A stretch of 50,055 bases of DNA from an uncultured Acetatifactor sp. (lineage in GTDB: Bacteria > Bacillota > Clostridia > Lachnospirales > Lachnospiraceae): contig CAJUCE010000024.1 in the NCBI GenBank assembly GCA_910584865.1, positions 1 through 50,055 on the forward strand, in the 5' to 3' direction. The translations under genes and the position numbers were made by a program. Numbering within the stretch: position 1 is the first letter of the stretch; each line of letters opens with the position of its first letter. Under the pieces are notes generated by a model, which did not search any database, was not told the DNA's origin, and saw only the letters and a list, made by a program, of their open reading frames with translations. Shown here in pieces: positions 1 to 7,608 of this stretch.

Positions 1-62
1 CGGAATATGGTCCTGGTTTTGAGGAATGGTACTGTCTGGCCTATAAGCTGCAGGCTGAATAA
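1..62 (+). CDS. 3' end of an unknown protein-coding gene (partial)
   Basis: The frame that starts at base 3 is open and ends at TAA (60-62). It gives a C-terminus reading EYGPGFEEWYCLAYKLQAE. The gene begins before the window. Nineteen residues are too few for me to recognise a family. It is the only plus-strand gene before the toxin-antitoxin locus, and I see no clear terminator in the next 180 bases. Confidence 0.4.
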   Translation, partial: EYGPGFEEWYCLAYKLQAE

Positions 63-243
63 TGTTTTTAAACCTCTGGTTTTCATTCCAGGGGTTTCTT
101 TTGTCTATTTTCTACAATTCATTTCCTGCAGGCCGGCACCGATCTGTTCTCCTGCAGATAGTTTTTTTGTTTATTTTGTATAACTGTCCTGGCTATCTGG
201 GAATGAGATGGGCTTGGGAAATTAATTTTCTTATTTTAGTATC
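63..243. other. intergenic stretch with no recognised feature
   Basis: A T-rich stretch between the partial gene and the antitoxin RNA promoter. Open frames here have no ribosome site and resemble nothing I know. Confidence 0.5.
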
Positions 244-272
244 TTGTAATCGGAATCTGCATATGCTATAAT
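244..272 (+). promoter_or_regulatory. promoter of the antisense antitoxin RNA
   Basis: The -35 box TTGTAA (244-249) and -10 box TATAAT (267-272) are separated by exactly 17 bases, and TGC precedes the -10. Transcription would start near 279 and run into the terminator at 317-354, giving an RNA of about 85-90 nt with no ribosome site. Confidence 0.75.
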
Positions 273-278
273 GGCTTT

Positions 279-367
279 AGGCAAAGGAACGTGAGTAGTT
301 CCATATAGGCAAGAACGAGCCCCCGAACTGTGTTGCCGCACAGTCCGGGGGCTCTTCTTTGTTTTTT
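279..367 (+). ncRNA. predicted antisense antitoxin RNA (Fst/par RNA II-like)
   Basis: A short RNA runs from the promoter at 244-272 to the hairpin and T-run ending near 367. Bases 287-308 (GAACGTGAGTAGT followed by TCCATATAG) repeat bases 469-493, except for three extra A residues in the second copy. The toxin mRNA is read from the other strand, so this RNA can pair with the toxin start codon and first codons with only a 3-nt bulge. It can also pair through the shared terminator stem. This matches the known par/Fst arrangement of convergent RNAs with direct repeats. The RNA itself is inferred. Confidence 0.7.
317..367 (+). terminator. shared terminator of toxin mRNA and antitoxin RNA
   Basis: The stem GAGCCCCCG / CGGGGGCTC is extended by ACTGTG / CACAGT across one mismatch, with a 5-nt loop, and is followed on the plus strand by TTCTTTGTTTTTT. 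It lies between the two convergent genes, so both transcripts carry it, as in par loci. The T-run is much stronger in the plus direction. Confidence 0.8.
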
Positions 368-393
368 ACGGCGGTAAAGCGTCCGCCAGGCTG

Positions 394-489
394 TTAGTTG
401 TCCTTATTGTGCCTGTCCAGCCATTTGCCGATGAGGTGGCAAACTACACCGGCCGCAACAGTCACAAAGAACGTGAGTAGTAAATCCAT
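394..489 (-). CDS. Fst/Ldr-like type I toxin, small membrane peptide (31 aa)
   Basis: The peptide reads MDLLLTFFVTVAAGVV then CHLIGKWLDRHNKDN. It is one hydrophobic helix (about residues 3-20), then a KWLD motif and a charged, polar tail. This is the layout of the Fst/Ldr superfamily, whose members insert into the cell's own membrane when the antitoxin RNA is lost. A strong GGAGGAGG lies 9 bases before the ATG. The leader also carries a small hairpin, CCCG-ACAA-CGGG, next to that ribosome site, as Fst leaders do to slow translation. The first codons lie in the sequence repeated in the convergent RNA. The gene is too short for ordinary gene callers. It could be a non-toxic small membrane protein, but promoter, repeats and terminator together argue for a toxin. 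Confidence 0.72.
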   Translation of the reverse strand: MDLLLTFFVTVAAGVVCHLIGKWLDRHNKDN

Positions 490-538
490 ATAGTTTCACC
501 TCCTCCCGTTGTCGGGTATCGGTTTGGACAACACGGAC

Positions 539-547
539 ATTATAGCA
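539..547 (-). promoter_or_regulatory. extended -10 promoter of the toxin mRNA
   Basis: Read on the minus strand this is TGC-TATAAT, the same extended -10 as in the antitoxin promoter. No good -35 box is visible 16-18 bases upstream, so this promoter looks weaker. The predicted leader is about 43 nt. Confidence 0.55.
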
Positions 548-1061
548 TACTATCTGACATTTTTCTATCTTTTTTCTACTCTCCTGCTCCGGGGACCTGC
601 AGGAAATTTCCCTTGTGACGGCAACTTCCGGTGCCTTTTCTTTTTTTGTTCACTGACTCCCTTGACCTGCGCCAGATTTTCGGAAAGACTGCATATGGGT
701 AACGAACCGGTCCTTAGCGCCAGCGTTCGGTGAGTGGTGCAAGTTTAGACTGGCGGATTCGTAAAACTTTCTTTAGTCTGAAGGGATGTGTGAATGTAGT
801 GTATAACAAAGTCCTGATTCAACCTGCTGAACAGGCCGCATGTTCTCCCCTGTGGCTGTCCCTCTTTGGGGCAAAGTCTGCCGTCTTTACGTACATACCT
901 AAATGGGTGGGCCTGTTTGACTCCTTTGAGACGCCTCCGCTTCCTTTGGTTGAATCAACTTTCCAGGTGATTCCTGATTCCTGCCGACATTTTTATGATG
1001 CTTCAGCCTTCAGGCACCGGCTTTATTCTTTTAAGGTTATGCTGTCTTATTTAAGGGAAAA
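548..1061. other. about 500 bases without a recognisable gene
   Basis: Between the toxin promoter and the NUDIX terminator I see no supported gene. A plus-strand frame covers most of it, but it lacks a ribosome site, resembles no family and runs into the NUDIX gene on the other strand. Confidence 0.5.
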
Positions 1062-1088
1062 GCGCCCCGCAGCTTTAGCCCGGGGCGC
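1062..1088 (-). terminator. terminator after the NUDIX gene
   Basis: A perfect 8-bp stem GCGCCCCG / CGGGGCGC lies 24 bases past the NUDIX stop. Read on the minus strand it is followed by CTTTTCCCTT, so the U-run is moderate. Confidence 0.6.
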
Positions 1089-1112
1089 AAAGAAGAACGT
1101 TTCTCCAAAGCT

Positions 1113-1694
1113 TTATTTGTTTGGCTCGGAGTGGGGATCGCCTCCATATAATTCCGAAAAGAAATATGCTGCCATCTGGGCTCTGGAACTGAAGGCTTCG
1201 GTTTCCAACAAAGCTTTGATTTCCGCACGGCTGTAAAAGGATGCTTCAATTTGCTCATTTTCGGAAGTATGATCCTCGAAGTTCCCCTCAGCCTCCACAA
1301 AGGCGATATAGGTGGTGGTATCGGAAATGGCAACCGCCGCAAAGGAAGGCGGAAGAATTTTTTTGATTTCCTTCACATGAAGTCCCGTTTCCTCGAAAAG
1401 TTCCCTTGCGATGCATTCCTCAATGGATTCCCCCGGCTCGATCATTCCTGCGCAGAGATTATAAACATAACGGTTGACACCCATACGGAATTCATGGAGT
1501 AAAAGCAGTTTGTCATCATGTGTAGCCACAATGGAGACGCCGCTGGGTTTTCCGCCTACATCATCGATTCCAAGCAATTCCCGGCGGCTGACTATTTCAT
1601 AGGTCTTCTCATGTCCTGCTTTATTTCGGTATGTAATTTCGTAATTCTTTAAATATTTTCCGTCTTTTACTTTTGCAAATTTGATAAACTCCAT
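1113..1694 (-). CDS. NUDIX hydrolase, ADP-ribose pyrophosphatase type
   Basis: The 193-residue protein should cleave a nucleoside diphosphate linked to another group, most likely ADP-ribose to AMP and ribose 5-phosphate. The full Nudix box is present: GMIEPGESIEECIARELFEE then TGL, matching GX5EX7REUXEEXGU, including the metal-binding glutamates. An N-terminal strand region (about residues 1-50) as in the NudF/YqkG group precedes it. I start at ATG 1694 because AAGGAGC lies 8 bases before it; a start 13 codons upstream has no such site. It is last after RNase G. The leader between the two genes is made of the 18-bp TTCCATGGAA repeat, which supplies this ribosome site. The exact substrate cannot be told from sequence. 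Confidence 0.87.
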   Translation of the reverse strand: MEFIKFAKVKDGKYLKNYEITYRNKAGHEKTYEIVSRRELLGIDDVGGKPSGVSIVATHDDKLLLLHEFRMGVNRYVYNLCAGMIEPGESIEECIARELFEETGLHVKEIKKILPPSFAAVAISDTTTYIAFVEAEGNFEDHTSENEQIEASFYSRAEIKALLETEAFSSRAQMAAYFFSELYGGDPHSEPNK

Positions 1695-1697
1695 AAA

Positions 1698-1775
1698 AAT
1701 GCTCCTTTTCTTCCATGGAATGTTCTTCTTCAATTAGAATGCCTTTTCTTCAATTAGGACGCCTTTTTCCAATGT
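1698..1775. repeat. 18-20 bp dispersed repeat, about 4 units, RNase G-NUDIX gap
   Basis: On the minus strand the units read roughly ATTGAAGAAAAGGCATTCTA, ATTGAAGAAGAACATTCC and ATGGAAGAAAAGGAGC. They belong to the family seen at 3800-3915, 16671-16697, 28775-28832 and 31537-31598. Confidence 0.65.
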
Positions 1776-1791
1776 GCCTTCCTTCCGCTGT

Positions 1792-3189
1792 CTATTCCGC
1801 CGAAAACTGTTCTCTCAGGGGCTTGCTTATTTTCTGTCTGGTAATCTCAACCAGGCCCAGGGCTGTAATATCTACTACCTTTGTGAGAACCCTGTCCCTG
1901 GCTGTCAGTTCCCTCAGATAATGCAGAAGATTCCTGTTATCCCTGGCCGACTGCATATTGATAAAATCCACAATGATAATGCCTGAGAGATTGCGCAGCC
2001 GCAGCTGGCGAGCCACTTCCTCAGCCGCTTCCAGGTTGATTTTATGATAAGCTGTTCCAGAATCGGTTCCTGCCTCGCACTTGCCGGAGTTTACGTCGAT
2101 TACTGTCAGGGCCTCCGTATTATCTATAATCAGGCATCCTCCGCACTTCAGCCATACCCGCCGGTTTAGGGCAGATTCCAGTTTGCTTTCCAGAGAATAT
2201 AATGTGGCAAGCGAAAGCATACTGTCCTGGTAAAGCCGGACCGGCAGCTGCCATTTGTGTATACTGCAGTATTCCTGCAGTTGTTCGTATAAGACTTCCT
2301 GGTCAGTGACAATTTCACGGCTGCACAAGAGACGATCTGGGAACGGTTCCGTATCCGGCATGGAGGCTTCCGGGGAGGCCTCCTTTGCAAAATGCTGTAG
2401 GATGGCTTCAAACTCTCCGGGCGCCTTCCGAAGACAGTAAAAACAGTTCCTGTGCATGGCAGTGTACAGAAGCCGGACAAACTCACCGGAAAGAGAGAAA
2501 AAACGGCTCCATAACGCTTCTTCTGTCCCCAGCTCTTCCGCCCTGGTCCTCACTACCAGGCCAACAGAGGGAAGGGAAATTGTTTCCGGCTTGATCCCTT
2601 GGGTCTTCATCCGTTCAGCATCTGTAACAGACAATAGAATGTTGATATTCTGTATCAAAAAGCCGTTTTGAATAATGGCTTTTTCCGTAAATTCCCTGCG
2701 GATGGCATCTTTGGTTTTTGTATTCAGCTTTGCGGAATATCCAACCTTCGCAGAACCGAAACTAATGGCAAAATACTCGTTTGCCAGAGAAATATGGGCG
2801 GTTACGGAAGCACGCTTTGACTTCTGGGCATCCCGTACCACCTGAACCAGAATTTCGTCACCCTCCACAATCCGTCCGTCGAAAACACGGTTTACCAAAA
2901 AAGGGGAAACCGCATTTTTCAAGGGAAGAAAGCATATTTCCCCCTTGGCAATTTCCACAAAGCATGCGTCAATATTGGGGGCCATGTTTTTTACTTTCCC
3001 GATATAGATTGCGCCAACCTTTCCAGGAGTCAGAAATGCAGCCTCCACAAGGCGGTCCTTCTCTATCACCAGGGCACACTGTCTGCCCCGGAAGGAAGTG
3101 AACAGAAGTTTGCCTGAGGCGGTACTTCGGGAGTACTGTTCTTCTTCTGAAATTGTCAAGGAATTCTTTGACTCAATTTTTCTGCTCAT
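1792..3189 (-). CDS. rng: ribonuclease G/E family endoribonuclease
   Basis: A single-strand-specific endoribonuclease acting in rRNA and mRNA processing. The 465-residue protein has an N-terminal S1-type RNA-binding region (GAIYIGKVKNMAPNIDACFV and on) and the DNase I-like catalytic half. Both metal-binding aspartate motifs are present: LTVIDVNSGK and IIIVDFINM, equivalent to the two catalytic aspartates of E. coli RNase E. It lacks the long RNase E C-terminal scaffold, so it is RNase G-like. I prefer ATG 3189 because GAGGAG lies 10 bases upstream; the in-frame ATG at 3207 overlaps that site. Upstream are the DUF2344 and radical SAM genes, a known neighbourhood for this gene in clostridia. 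The usual downstream rplU-rpmA genes are replaced by a NUDIX gene. Confidence 0.9.
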   Translation of the reverse strand: MSRKIESKNSLTISEEEQYSRSTASGKLLFTSFRGRQCALVIEKDRLVEAAFLTPGKVGAIYIGKVKNMAPNIDACFVEIAKGEICFLPLKNAVSPFLVNRVFDGRIVEGDEILVQVVRDAQKSKRASVTAHISLANEYFAISFGSAKVGYSAKLNTKTKDAIRREFTEKAIIQNGFLIQNINILLSVTDAERMKTQGIKPETISLPSVGLVVRTRAEELGTEEALWSRFFSLSGEFVRLLYTAMHRNCFYCLRKAPGEFEAILQHFAKEASPEASMPDTEPFPDRLLCSREIVTDQEVLYEQLQEYCSIHKWQLPVRLYQDSMLSLATLYSLESKLESALNRRVWLKCGGCLIIDNTEALTVIDVNSGKCEAGTDSGTAYHKINLEAAEEVARQLRLRNLSGIIIVDFINMQSARDNRNLLHYLRELTARDRVLTKVVDITALGLVEITRQKISKPLREQFSAE

Positions 3190-3311
3190 GGCTTGCAATC
3201 TCCTCATAATGCAGGTGGAAGAACCTTATTGATTCCATGCCCGTCTGGCAACGGGCTTTCCTATAACCTTTTCTATAATGTAATGGAAGAAAGGCATTCC
3301 AAACGGAGAAA
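3190..3311. other. gap between DUF2344 gene and rng
   Basis: Bases 3282-3300 carry one copy of the dispersed repeat in plus orientation (ATGGAAGAAAGGCATTCC). The rest shows only the rng ribosome site. I see no promoter. Confidence 0.4.
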
Positions 3312-4172
3312 TCAAGCTTGGCCGGAGTGTGGCGCACCGATTTCATCCAGGGAAATGAGTCTGCCGTCTTCTGTACGAGTATAGACATCCTCCCTGGTAA
3401 CCCAAAGAGCATTCTCCTGCAGCGATTCTCCCTGTTGTGCCAGAAGGGTTTCCGCTACCTGAACCGGCTTGATATTGCCGCTGCTGGAGGCATCCAACAG
3501 CATGGTCAGAGCTTCTCCGGTCCAGGTAAGTCTGAAAATGCCTTCTTTCAGATCAATTTCCCGGACTCCTTTTTTCGTCTTTTTGGTAACCAGGATCCGG
3601 TCTTTTGCAAGGAATCCGGGGAGTATGGCTGCCATATCCGCCAGGGGTTCCCGACCTTTCCGGAATCTTATCGTATAGGATGCCGCTGCCACGCTGGCCA
3701 TGGCGTTGCCCGCCGTATCCGGCAGAACTTTTACGGAAACGATTTCAATTCCGGATACAGTGGCCTCATTTAAACGATTCCGGATATTCCGGCAGCATTC
3801 TTCCAGGAAACATTCTTCTTTCGTGGAAAGTTTTCCTTCCATGGAAAACCTTTCTTCCATAGAAAGCCTTCCTTCCACAGAAAGCTCTTCCTCCACGGAA
3901 TATTCGCTTTCCACACCTTCTTCACCGGCAGCGCTCTCAAATGAAGCCACCGTCTGGAGGGAGTTCACCTCAATGTCCATATATTCTCCATTGCTGGTAA
4001 TTCCCACTCCCAGAGGAGCGGCAAAGGTCATGATCTGATGAGGGCTGAAGCCGCTGCTGTATTTCACATCGATTCCTGCACGGCGGATGACTTTCTGGAA
4101 GAAACGCATGACATCCAAATGGCCTATATACCGTACTGCACCGTACTTTCTGAATTTAATCCGAAGCTTCAT
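3312..4172 (-). CDS. TIGR03936/DUF2344 radical SAM-associated protein with an internal repeat
   Basis: The first 85 residues (RIKFRKYGAVRYIGHLDVMR and on, SSGFSPHQIMTFAAPLGVG) are typical of DUF2344, a family found beside or fused to the TIGR03960 radical SAM protein. Its role is unknown, but genomic linkage suggests a joint tRNA or cofactor modification. Residues about 86-125 are an insertion made of hexapeptides SVEEEL, SVEGRL, SMEERF, SMEGKL and a degenerate fifth unit. They are encoded by the same 18-bp repeat found between genes elsewhere in the window. The insertion keeps the frame and the C-terminal half continues normally to 286 residues, so the protein is probably functional with a charged loop. 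Its start overlaps the upstream amidohydrolase by 17 bp, suggesting coupled translation; AAAGGA lies 10 bases before the ATG. Confidence 0.85.
   Translation of the reverse strand: MKLRIKFRKYGAVRYIGHLDVMRFFQKVIRRAGIDVKYSSGFSPHQIMTFAAPLGVGITSNGEYMDIEVNSLQTVASFESAAGEEGVESEYSVEEELSVEGRLSMEERFSMEGKLSTKEECFLEECCRNIRNRLNEATVSGIEIVSVKVLPDTAGNAMASVAAASYTIRFRKGREPLADMAAILPGFLAKDRILVTKKTKKGVREIDLKEGIFRLTWTGEALTMLLDASSSGNIKPVQVAETLLAQQGESLQENALWVTREDVYTRTEDGRLISLDEIGAPHSGQA
3800..3915 (-). repeat. in-frame 18-bp repeat array inside the DUF2344 gene
   Basis: Five to six diverged units with an 18-base period keep the reading frame and encode S-[MV]-E-[EG]-x-[LF]. The core TTCCATGGAA is intact in one unit and near-intact in others. 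Same family and same orientation as the intergenic arrays. Confidence 0.75.
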
Positions 4173-5535
4173 TTTGGAACGTCCTTTCTCCAGGGGCCTT
4201 TTCCGGTTCCTCTAAATCTCCCACTCGGCTCCGCGGTGAAATCTGGATAAATTTGTCCAGTTCCGTCTCTGCTTCGGGCATCTTTTTGATTTTGGGACTG
4301 GGGATTATATCTCCCCCGGCCACCACCATACTGAGATTGCGCAGTACAGTCAGATCCACCAGAGGATTTTTCTCCGTCACGATAAAGTCCGCGCATTTTC
4401 CCGGCTCTATACTTCCTGTCACGCTGCCAAGCCCCAGGATTTCCGCATTGCGTTTGGTGGCGGTATGAAGAGCAAAGGTCTTGGAAACGCCGCAGCATTT
4501 GTGAAAATACTGTACTTCCCTCCACATGTCATAATGGGTGACATAAGGGCATCCTGTGTCTGTACCCAGACCCACCGGAATATCGTTGGCAAGGCACTGT
4601 TTTGCGCATTCAATGATGCCGTTGAAGACAATTTCCCCGTTAAAACAGCTCATCTCGTCCGCATGGCTTACAGCAGGGTCAAACAGTGCATAGGGCAATG
4701 CAGGAGAAAGCGTGGCAACATGGACGGCGCCGGTCTTTCTGAACAGACGGATGATCTCTTCTGTGGGCCTGGCGCCATGCTCGATGGTATCTACGCCGTT
4801 TTCCAGAGCCACCCGGACCCCCTCCGTGCTTTCCACATGGCCAGCTACAGGATACCCCAGTTTATGGGCCTCTTCACAAGCTGCCTTCACCAAGGCAGGA
4901 TTCATCTTCAGCACGCCGGGTTCTCCCTTGACTGTGGCATCCAGCACGCCGCCGGTAATCATCAGCTTGATCAGATCCGGCTTATCTTTTGCAATTTCAT
5001 GGACATACCTGACAGCATCCTCCGCGGTCAGTGCCTCGTAGGCAAGAGAACCTGCCATATGTCCGCCGGGAACGGAAATTGCCATATTGGCTGCCAGGAT
5101 ACGGGGACCGGCAGCCTTCCCGCTGTGTATCATATCTCTTATCCAGGTATCATAATTCTCCACACCGCCTACACAGCGCATAGTGGTAACGCCGCTGAGA
5201 AGCTCTGTGTAAACATAGGATTTGTACAGATGCTTCAGGTATTTGCGGGTCAGAGCGCAGGATGTGGCAAATTTAACCGACTTCTTTGCATCAACAGGCT
5301 TTTTCTGCGGCTTTCCGGAAGCAGGAATATGAACATGAAGATTGACCAGTCCAGGCATCAAATACTGACCCTTCAAGTCAATGATTTCATATCCTTCCAG
5401 CTCAGCGTTACCATCAGGAACCACCGCAATGATTTTGTCCTCATTTGTTAAAACCGAGCAGCCTGTCCGGGGAGACATATTTTCACTTCCGTCCAGAAGA
5501 TTGCAATTAATAAAGGCTCTTTTCTTTTTATTCAT
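4156..5535 (-). CDS. metal-dependent amidohydrolase, imidazolonepropionase/prolidase-like
   Basis: A 459-residue amidohydrolase-superfamily enzyme. Visible motifs are the metal-binding HxH after the first strand (PGLVNLHVHIP), a lysine in DLIKLMITGG that could be the carboxylated bridging lysine, histidines in AGHVEST and TIEHG, and the catalytic aspartate in GLGTDTGC. The GTD end and composite beta-sandwich ends (LMPGLVNLHVH; KCADFIVTEKNPLVDL) fit the imidazolonepropionase-like group, some of which hydrolyse Xaa-Pro or acyl-amino-acid substrates. The substrate is not predictable. I start at ATG 5535 (AAAGGA about 13 bases upstream), since the longer frame overlaps the radical SAM gene. It sits between the TIGR03960 gene (47 bp gap) and the DUF2344 gene (17 bp overlap), which are normally adjacent. 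Confidence 0.85.
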   Translation of the reverse strand: MNKKKRAFINCNLLDGSENMSPRTGCSVLTNEDKIIAVVPDGNAELEGYEIIDLKGQYLMPGLVNLHVHIPASGKPQKKPVDAKKSVKFATSCALTRKYLKHLYKSYVYTELLSGVTTMRCVGGVENYDTWIRDMIHSGKAAGPRILAANMAISVPGGHMAGSLAYEALTAEDAVRYVHEIAKDKPDLIKLMITGGVLDATVKGEPGVLKMNPALVKAACEEAHKLGYPVAGHVESTEGVRVALENGVDTIEHGARPTEEIIRLFRKTGAVHVATLSPALPYALFDPAVSHADEMSCFNGEIVFNGIIECAKQCLANDIPVGLGTDTGCPYVTHYDMWREVQYFHKCCGVSKTFALHTATKRNAEILGLGSVTGSIEPGKCADFIVTEKNPLVDLTVLRNLSMVVAGGDIIPSPKIKKMPEAETELDKFIQISPRSRVGDLEEPEKAPGERTFQNEASD

Positions 5536-5582
5536 AAGATTGTCTGTTCTTCCTTTCTGATTCAAGGAGAAAATCCGTGGAA

Positions 5583-7517
5583 CTAACGTTCCGTAAAGCA
5601 GATTCCGCAGCCAAACCCTGCCGCGCCGCAGGCCTGACATTTTTCCTTACAATTCTCCGAGACTTCCTCCCGCTGTGCCTTCTCCCACTCCCGTTTCAAG
5701 AATGCCTTTGTGACACCGCAATCAATGAAATCCCATGGCAGGATCTCGTCCAGAGACCGCTGTCTGTGGGTATAGAAATCCGCGCTCAGCCCGCATTCCT
5801 CCAGCGTCTCCATCCATCTCTCATTGTCGTAATACTCCCCCCAGGCATCATAGAAACTCCCCTTTTCATAGACCCGGCGAATCACCGCTCCCAGTCTTCG
5901 GTCTCCCCTGGCCAGCACGCCCTCCATCACGCTGGCGTCTGCCTCATGCCAGTTGTACTTGATACTCTTTTGGTTCAGCTGTTCTGAAATAGCAGTCCGA
6001 GTCTGATAGGCCTTGTCCAGGAAATCCTCCTTTGTGCATTGGGGAGCCCACTGGAAGGGCGTGAACGGCTTTGGCACGAAGAAAGAGGTGCTTGCTACGA
6101 TCTGCACTCTTGCGCCGTTCCTTTTCTCCTTGGGAACCGTGGCGAAATAGGTTGCCGCAATTTTGTTGGACAGTTCTGCAATACCCCTGATATCCTCCTG
6201 CGTCTCCGTAGGAAGTCCCAGCATGAAATACAGTTTCACTCTGGTCCAGCCTCCTTCGAAAGCAAGGGCCGCTCCCTTTAGAATGGCTTCCTCCGTCAGG
6301 CCCTTGTTGATTACGTTCCGCAGCCGCTGACTTCCGGCTTCCGGCGCAAAGGTCAGGCTGGATTTCTTCACGTCCTGAACCTTGCTCATCACATCCAATG
6401 AGAAGGCGTCGATGCGCAGGGAAGGCAGGGAAATATTCACATGCCGTTTTCCGCACTCTTCGATCAGGAAATCCACCAGCTCCGGCAGTCTGGAATAGTC
6501 GCTGGAACTTAAGGAACTCAGAGAAAGTTCCTCATGTCCGGTATTTTGGAGCAGTTCCAGGGCATATGCCTTCAGGGCATCTACATCCCTCTCCCGAACC
6601 GGACGGTAGATCTGGCCTGCCTGGCAGAACCTGCACCCGCGGATACAGCCCCGCTGAATCTCCAGTACCGCTCTGTCCTGGGTGACCTTCATAAAGGGGA
6701 CCACGGGATTCGTGGGATAGGAAACCGTATTCATGTCCGTTACCAGTTCCCTCCGGATCACAGGGGGAATTTCTTCCTCCAGGGGGAAAAACCTTTCTAT
6801 GGTTTGGTCCTCTTTGTAAGTGACATCGTAAAACCGCGGAACATAGAGTCCGGGGAGTTTTGCAGCCCGGCGCAGAAATTCCACCCGTCCTTTTCCCTGT
6901 ATCCGGCATTGCTCATACAGGGAAATAAGTTCACGGTATCTGGTTTCCCCTTCTCCGATATAAAATATATCAAAAAAATCAGCCAGTGGTTCCGGATTGT
7001 AGGTGCAGGGCCCTCCGCCGATGACGATGGGACTCTCCTCCCCCCTTTCCTGCGCAAGAAGGGGAATCCGGGCCAGATCCAGTATCTGAAGGATATTGGT
7101 ATAGCACATCTCATACTGTATGGTAATCCCCAGAAAATCAAAATCTCTTATCGGATCCTGGGATTCCAGGGCAAACAGGGGGATTTGTTTCTCCCGCATG
7201 ATGGCATCCAGATCCACCCAGGGAGAAAATACCCGTTCACACCATACATCTTCCATGGTATTGAACATATGATACAGGATCTGCAGTCCAAGGTGGGACA
7301 TGCCGATCTCGTATACGTCGGGAAAGCAAAAGGCAAACCGGACGTCCACTTCGGCAGGATCTTTCATCACCGAATTGTACTCTCCGCCGATATAGCGCTC
7401 CGGTTTCTCAATACGCATCAGGATATCGTCATCCAATGCTGTTTTTCGCTCACAGCTGCCGGGATTCCCACGCATGTTCCCTGATCGCGCCATGCTTTTT
7501 TGGTCTGGTATTGCCAT
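5583..7517 (-). CDS. TIGR03960 family B12-binding-type radical SAM protein
   Basis: This 644-residue protein has an N-terminal Rossmann-like cobalamin-binding-type region (FAFCFPDVYEIGMSHLG) and a radical SAM barrel with the cluster motif CIRGCRFC (about residues 290-297). Members reductively cleave S-adenosylmethionine; the substrate is unknown. The C-terminus is cysteine-rich (CKEKCQACGAAGFGCG), possibly a second metal site. I start at ATG 7517 because AAGGAG lies 7 bases upstream; longer frames lack a site. It is first in the operon, directly behind the promoter at 7564-7592. Together with DUF2344 it is a widely conserved clostridial pair, usually beside rng. Confidence 0.88.
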   Translation of the reverse strand: MAIPDQKSMARSGNMRGNPGSCERKTALDDDILMRIEKPERYIGGEYNSVMKDPAEVDVRFAFCFPDVYEIGMSHLGLQILYHMFNTMEDVWCERVFSPWVDLDAIMREKQIPLFALESQDPIRDFDFLGITIQYEMCYTNILQILDLARIPLLAQERGEESPIVIGGGPCTYNPEPLADFFDIFYIGEGETRYRELISLYEQCRIQGKGRVEFLRRAAKLPGLYVPRFYDVTYKEDQTIERFFPLEEEIPPVIRRELVTDMNTVSYPTNPVVPFMKVTQDRAVLEIQRGCIRGCRFCQAGQIYRPVRERDVDALKAYALELLQNTGHEELSLSSLSSSDYSRLPELVDFLIEECGKRHVNISLPSLRIDAFSLDVMSKVQDVKKSSLTFAPEAGSQRLRNVINKGLTEEAILKGAALAFEGGWTRVKLYFMLGLPTETQEDIRGIAELSNKIAATYFATVPKEKRNGARVQIVASTSFFVPKPFTPFQWAPQCTKEDFLDKAYQTRTAISEQLNQKSIKYNWHEADASVMEGVLARGDRRLGAVIRRVYEKGSFYDAWGEYYDNERWMETLEECGLSADFYTHRQRSLDEILPWDFIDCGVTKAFLKREWEKAQREEVSENCKEKCQACGAAGFGCGICFTER

Positions 7518-7563
7518 GGGTAAACTCCTTTTTTCAAATAAAAATTTTGTAACTTTGTAACTT

Positions 7564-7592
7564 AGTATAACATCCGTATAGATGAAATGCAA
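7564..7592 (-). promoter_or_regulatory. promoter of the radical SAM-rng operon
   Basis: On the minus strand TTGCAT and TATACT are separated by 17 bases. It sits between the helicase stop codon (7609) and the radical SAM start (7517), so the two units are likely separate. Confidence 0.7.
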
Positions 7593-7608
7593 TGCATATT
7601 TCGTGGCG

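Noticed and set aside
548..1236. Long plus-strand frame (168 codons from 730)
   Set aside because: No ribosome site, no family resemblance, and its last third lies across the clear NUDIX gene on the other strand.
4465..5451. Open plus-strand frame of 328 codons
   Set aside because: It is a shadow of the amidohydrolase gene, which has all its metal-binding motifs on the minus strand.
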